Shown piece by piece: positions 60,001 to 64,000 of a DNA stretch of 64,000 bases (its first letter is position 1; each line of letters opens with the position of its first letter). The translations under genes were made by a program, and so were the position numbers. The notes beneath the pieces are model-generated. The model was not told the DNA's origin, ran no database searches, and saw nothing but the letters and a program-made list of their open reading frames with translations. This stretch comes from Berberis thunbergii. Lineage: Eukaryota; Streptophyta; Magnoliopsida; Ranunculales; Berberidaceae. Where the stretch lies: positions 62,001-126,000 of the forward strand of contig QNQO01010667.1 of NCBI GenBank assembly GCA_003290165.1, given 5' to 3'.

Positions 60001-60679
60001 TTTTCATGTTTGGGTAGTTATCTGGCAAATTACAATCATCCGACAATAAGGTTTTTAGCCATTTTAATAACATCGTCACACTATTACCACTCCAACTAAA
60101 ACGAGTCTTGAAATTTTGCAATTCAATAATGGTGGACAACATGGTCTTATCCTTAGGACACCCTTTGTACAAAGGCACAGTCGCTTTTTCCTTATACTTT
60201 TGATACTTCTTGTTCATAACTGTCTCAAGTTCATGAGAAAGTTCCGGACCACCTTCTGGATTACCGCCAAAACATTATTCGACGGTGTCATTCAAGTCAT
60301 TTATCTCATCATCAGCCTCCACAGTTTGCATGTTGAGGAATACATCATCAACTAGCTCGCTCATCCTAGGATATTCACAGACATCATCAAGTTCAACCAC
60401 TTCTGTCATAGGTTCACCAACCACATGCTTGTTTATATTCTCTCCATGATGTATCCACGTGACATAATTGGTATCAATGCCATGGCTTAACAAATGAACA
60501 CCTATGTCGTCAACACTAATGTTTCCCCTCGAGTTCCTACATCGAACACATGGGCAAGGAAAAAGACTCTCTCCATTTGCATTATCCTCAACAAACTGTT
60601 GGAATTGTCTAACGCCATTTATATACATTGCACTTCCCCGTTTGTTCATCCATGACTTGTCTAAAGGAATTGTTGACAT
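57049..60679 (-). pseudogene. CACTA TNPD / tnp2 transposase, several disabling mutations
   Basis: The gene starts at ATG 60679 (MSTIPLDKSWMNKRG). 60679-60277 is the transposase-associated domain (PF13963), with FPCPCVRCRN and HGIDTNYVTWIHHG, ended by an in-frame TAA at 60275-60277. 60274-58720 is the tnp2 domain (PF02992): KTRFSWSGNSVTMLLKWL, CPKCGERRYK after a one-base frameshift near 59945, MTWHKDACSDGNLMRHP, a TGA in place of the expected Trp near 59561, GTLAGCNVHGYNACPICVDD, and RHNIDVMHTEKNVIEHLLN. A frameshift in a T/A run near 58700 precedes DUF4218 (58696-58283: LPPSFFVISVHCMAHLTEEA, and 58210-57965). DUF4216 follows at 57519-57049 (VEEDPFILAQEASGVFY, NGGWHVVLHTQRG). The domain order is that of a full autonomous CACTA transposase. 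The few breaks imply fairly recent decay. Confidence 0.9.
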
Positions 60680-61844
60680 TTCTACACACAAAAATATTAA
60701 AAGATTAACTTTAGTCATTGACCAAAGGAATCTAAATTGCTAAATTGCTTGAAAATCATTGACCAATCTAATGAACTTCAATTCATCCAGTTGTGCTGTT
60801 GTATTTGTTATGGTACCCTGTACAATGTTTCATTGACCTTCTTTGTACATTCCCAATCCAACTCAATTACTTGAGTTACATTGGATCTCCTATCCAAACT
60901 AATTGTTTCTAAAATACGGCAATCATGCTTATTGCTGATCTTAGAAAAAACAAAATAAAAATATATAAGGACAAACTAACAAAGTACAAAACTACAACTG
61001 ATCTTAGATAATTGATTGGAGCAGAGAAGTTCCCTACTAAAGGTAAACAATGCATGGTAAGCAATGGCAATCTGTTGAGCATGGAGATTAGTGTTTTCTT
61101 TTCTATAAATGATTTGATGAATAAGTAAGAATTGATATGAGGATCAGAAGAGCTAGTACAATATAATCAACTTTGTCAGTTAAGTAGCTTTAGATCATAC
61201 TTAATATCATTACTTTATAATATAGCAATAAAAGAAGAAAAGAATGCAATGTAAAGAACCAAATCAAGAATAATAAGGGTGTCAAACCATAAATCATGCC
61301 TTTGAAGAACTCCTTCAATGCAAGTATTATTTTCAACACAGGACTTGCATGACAAGCTGAATGGAAAAATGTAGCCAAAGACAACTTGCCAACTTCACTT
61401 ACTGATCCACTCTTCATAGATTCAAAGAAGATTAGAGAAGCCTATAAACAGTTGTCGGCAAGTCATCCTTGGCTGCACCATACATTCTGAGCCTACATGC
61501 AAGGCCATAGCTGAACGCCCATTTAATTAATTACTCGTTCATCAAATTACCCTGCTCATCTCCTAACTCAGTTAATTAAGTTAAGCAACCTAGCTACCAA
61601 TCTTGAAGAAGAAAATAATAACAATAATAATAATTGAAGATCACACACATGTCCTGATGAGCACAAACCTAGCTAATTACATTCTGTTATGAACTGACCT
61701 TTTTGTGATGAAGTTTCTGCAGAATTGGAGAATCAAGCAGTGCACTCTCAGTACCAAGGTCAGAGTGGATGAATTTCTGGATGTTTTGTAACCTGGCAAG
61801 ACACATTCAAGGCAACAACAACCAAAGAATGTCGAACAAATCAA
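60680..61844 (-). other. Region upstream of tnp2 with unrecognised exon-like pieces
   Basis: Minus-strand coding-like stretches lie at about 61797-61690 (LQNIQKFIHSDLGTESALLD), 61495-61440 (LRMYGAAKDDLPTTVYRL) and 61417-61290 (MKSGSVSEVGKLSLATFFHS). They could belong to one captured gene, but I do not recognise it. No CACTA terminus is seen here. Confidence 0.4.
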
Positions 61845-62200
61845 TGAAGACTGATTCTGCAAACTTGATTATTTGTATTGAATGCTTCTGTAAAAATTAC
61901 AATAGAAGGATTGAAATGTAAAGGCAGTATTCGAGATTGCCACTCTCCTCAATGAGCAAAGCTCAATAGTACTCAGTTATTACCGAAATGAATGAATGTT
62001 ATTTCCCTTTCTAGTCTATTGTTTATAACAACAGAACTAACATTAACAGTAACTAACAGTAAGTATAATAGAGCACTCTGAGTTAACAGAGCACCTAACA
62101 GTACAGACTGCTAACATCATATAAACTTGCCCAACTTCACTTGTCTGTTTTATACTTCCTCCTTGAATAGGTAAACTTGATAGGAGGCTAAAGCCTAACA
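61845..62200 (-). mobile_element. Probable solo copia-type LTR
   Basis: On the minus strand the segment starts TGTTAGGCTTTAGCCTCCTA and ends CAGAATCAGTCTTCA. In between it has the AGTTACTGTTAATGTTAGTT-type composition of plant copia LTRs, similar in style to the LTR at 51800-52297. No matching flanking duplication was found, so the left edge is approximate. Confidence 0.45.
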
Positions 62201-62460
62201 CATTCACAAATAACTGATCTCATTAAAAACAAGCTCACCCAACATTTTAAGTTCTCAATAGCTAAATCACCAAAAATCAACTCTATAACTTAGGCTGGTT
62301 TGTTGCCAATGAGATAATGTGTCCAAAGAAGCTAAAAGAAGCAAACTGTACTCTTAACGATGGAACCACCTATGGTTGTCCTAATTAAATGTTGAGACCA
62401 GCTGTGGTTAGGCTTTGGGAATGAATCACGATGTTGTTTAATTTCATTCTTGTACTAGTC

Positions 62461-62485
62461 ATATTTATTTATTTATTTATTTATA
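62461..62485. repeat. (TTTA)n microsatellite
   Basis: About five perfect ATTT/TTTA units in a row. Confidence 0.9.
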
Positions 62486-62693
62486 TTCATTCTTTTGATT
62501 ATATCTATGGAAACTCGTTCATAACCCAGTAAATTATGATTACTACACTGATGATCAAAAACAAAATAAAATTGAGAGAAAATAGGGAATGGCATCTTGC
62601 ATTTCCTTATAGCTTGGTCGAAGCTAGAGACAATCTAATGATGATACAATTAAACTGTAAGAAACCACAAAATCCAAAGAGTTGAGTACTCAC

Positions 62694-62777
62694 GAGCAAG
62701 AACTTCTGTTTCTTTATCAAGCTTCCTCGTGTTCAAAGTATTGCCACTGGAGGCAGCCTTGTTTGTTCCTGTTGTAG
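62694..62777 (-). pseudogene. Single exon of an MBF1-type (multiprotein-bridging factor) gene
   Basis: An 84-nt exon has a good acceptor (CTTCCAG) and donor (GTGAGT). It reads TTGTNKAASSGNTLNTRKLD then KETEVLA, the conserved middle of plant MBF1a/b, just before the helix-turn-helix domain. The following exon, which should encode the helix-turn-helix core, is not present between here and the tnp2 gene. No N-terminal exon is seen up to 64000. It is therefore an isolated fragment, unless upstream exons lie beyond the window. Confidence 0.78.
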
Positions 62778-64000
62778 CTGGAAGATAGACAATAAAGCAA
62801 CATTATCATTAGCATCAACAAAACAGAATTTGTGGACCAACATACATATAAACATTTTGTTTTAAAATGCACATTACAAGTTAAAATTATCCATTAAAGC
62901 TTCCTTGTAACTTTTGGTGGATGATATTACTGGTCATGTATTTGAACCCTCTAGAACAAATTATGAATCAGATTGATAAAAATCTTGTATCCATTAAAAT
63001 AAAAATGATAGAATCATGCTACGGAGTTAGATGAAGCTACGCAGTTGCAAATGTTGGATACAATCATGCTGTCCAATAATCTGAGCAAGAACACCAATGT
63101 GAACATGTATTTCCACATATATATAACAATAAATGGATAGGATTAAATATATAAATATATATATTGCAAAATCCCTCTTTTCTCCGTCTTTTTAATGATT
63201 AAGCTCTTTCCAGAGTCGAACAAAAGTAAATGGGACAAGCTTTATAATAGGGCCCCACGCCATTACAAATGATCAATCTAAATCTTCAATGCAACCCATC
63301 CCAAAACCTCGTCAATCCCCAGATAATGCAACCCAATAGCAATATTAGAAAAATTTGAACCATCCGGATCATGTTTTTGTTTGTATATGAACTGGTCCTT
63401 TGAGAAGAATATAATGATATCTCCGCAGAGATTGCACCAACAATGTTGTTATAAAAACAATCCTCTTTCCAGACATGTAACGAATCAATAAAACAAGATA
63501 ACGCCTTACCTTAAGTCCACTTGAACTTAATCCCTAGTCCCCACCTTGCTTAGACCAACAATCTGCACCTGATTCAAAACCTCTTCTCCTTTGTTTCAGT
63601 CTGATTGTATCTTTAAAGCCTGAATTCACCTCAATCTTCAAATAGTCCACCAAAAACCTTTCCTCATTTGAAGCCGTGACCTTCAAAGAACCTACCAAAC
63701 CTTACATTTTAAACCAATAGAAAACAAAAGTTCCTCCAGAATAGAAATATTTTTTTAGGTTACGGACCATCAAAAGAAGTTCTTCCACCATGAGTCCCAA
63801 ATAACAACAAAGTCCACCAAGTAACAACAAAGTCTAAGGCTCCATTATTACAAGCTTTATATATGGATACATACCTTTTTTGAATTGTAAAACACAATGG
63901 TTACCAGAAGTTCTATTCTATTCACTCTGTATATTCACCATTTAAGATTGTGTTTTCACGTCTAATGATTGTGTAAACACGAAGAGAGAAACATTACTAA
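62778..64000. other. Non-genic stretch to the window end
   Basis: AT-rich DNA with no recognisable coding piece, terminal repeat or LTR. If the large CACTA element is real, this should be part of its 5' region. Confidence 0.35.

Overview
This is a repeat-rich stretch of a flowering-plant (eudicot-like) nuclear genome. The evidence is AT-rich DNA, GT-AG spliced plant gene families (DUF4057, auxin response factor, SEUSS-like, chromomethylase and MBF1 homologues) and plant transposon classes: hAT, Mutator-like, CACTA, Helitron, copia and gypsy. The species cannot be named from the sequence alone.

Only one gene looks intact: a five-exon, minus-strand DUF4057 gene (4393-11541, 300 aa predicted). 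Its second intron is 5.84 kb and holds a hAT-type element (7254-9097) that itself contains a second, different hAT-type element (7960-9014). Both keep perfect 8-bp target duplications. A further hAT-type element lies downstream of the gene (2225-3194).

11.8-31.5 kb is a transposon mosaic. It holds a broken plant-mobile-domain gene (13050-15686, +) and an array of about 300-bp repeats carrying hairpins (16018-17105). A GC-rich Mutator-type MITE (17432-17631) and a hAT-type element with non-transposon cargo (17704-19434) follow. Next comes a degenerate Mutator-like transposase with SWIM and OTU-like regions (21000-23445, -). A head-to-tail array of five small Helitron-like units (23621-24933) is next, then a CACTA-type element (24964-30547) with a 3-bp duplication that carries a broken auxin response factor gene.

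31.5-45.8 kb holds a TGG-rich low-complexity tract interrupted by a decayed copia element (33610-39351, two 359-bp LTRs), a probable gypsy solo LTR (41419-43124) and a truncated gypsy 5' end with gag (43508-45775).

45.8-64 kb begins with a CACTA terminus (45776) followed by about 630 bp of palindromic subterminal repeats. Further on are two broken CACTA genes on the minus strand: a TNPA-like gene (55138-56777) and a TNPD/tnp2-like gene (57049-60679). Between and beside them lie minus-strand fragments of host genes: a chromomethylase (47541-48060), a SEUSS-like co-regulator (51365-53890) and one MBF1 exon (62694-62777). I read this as a large gene-carrying CACTA element whose right end lies outside the window. 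That reading is inference, because no right terminus was found.

The two most unusual signals are the tandem Helitron array with exact CTRR-to-TC junctions, and the host regulatory gene fragments (ARF, chromomethylase, SEUSS-like, MBF1) lying in the same orientation inside or beside CACTA elements.
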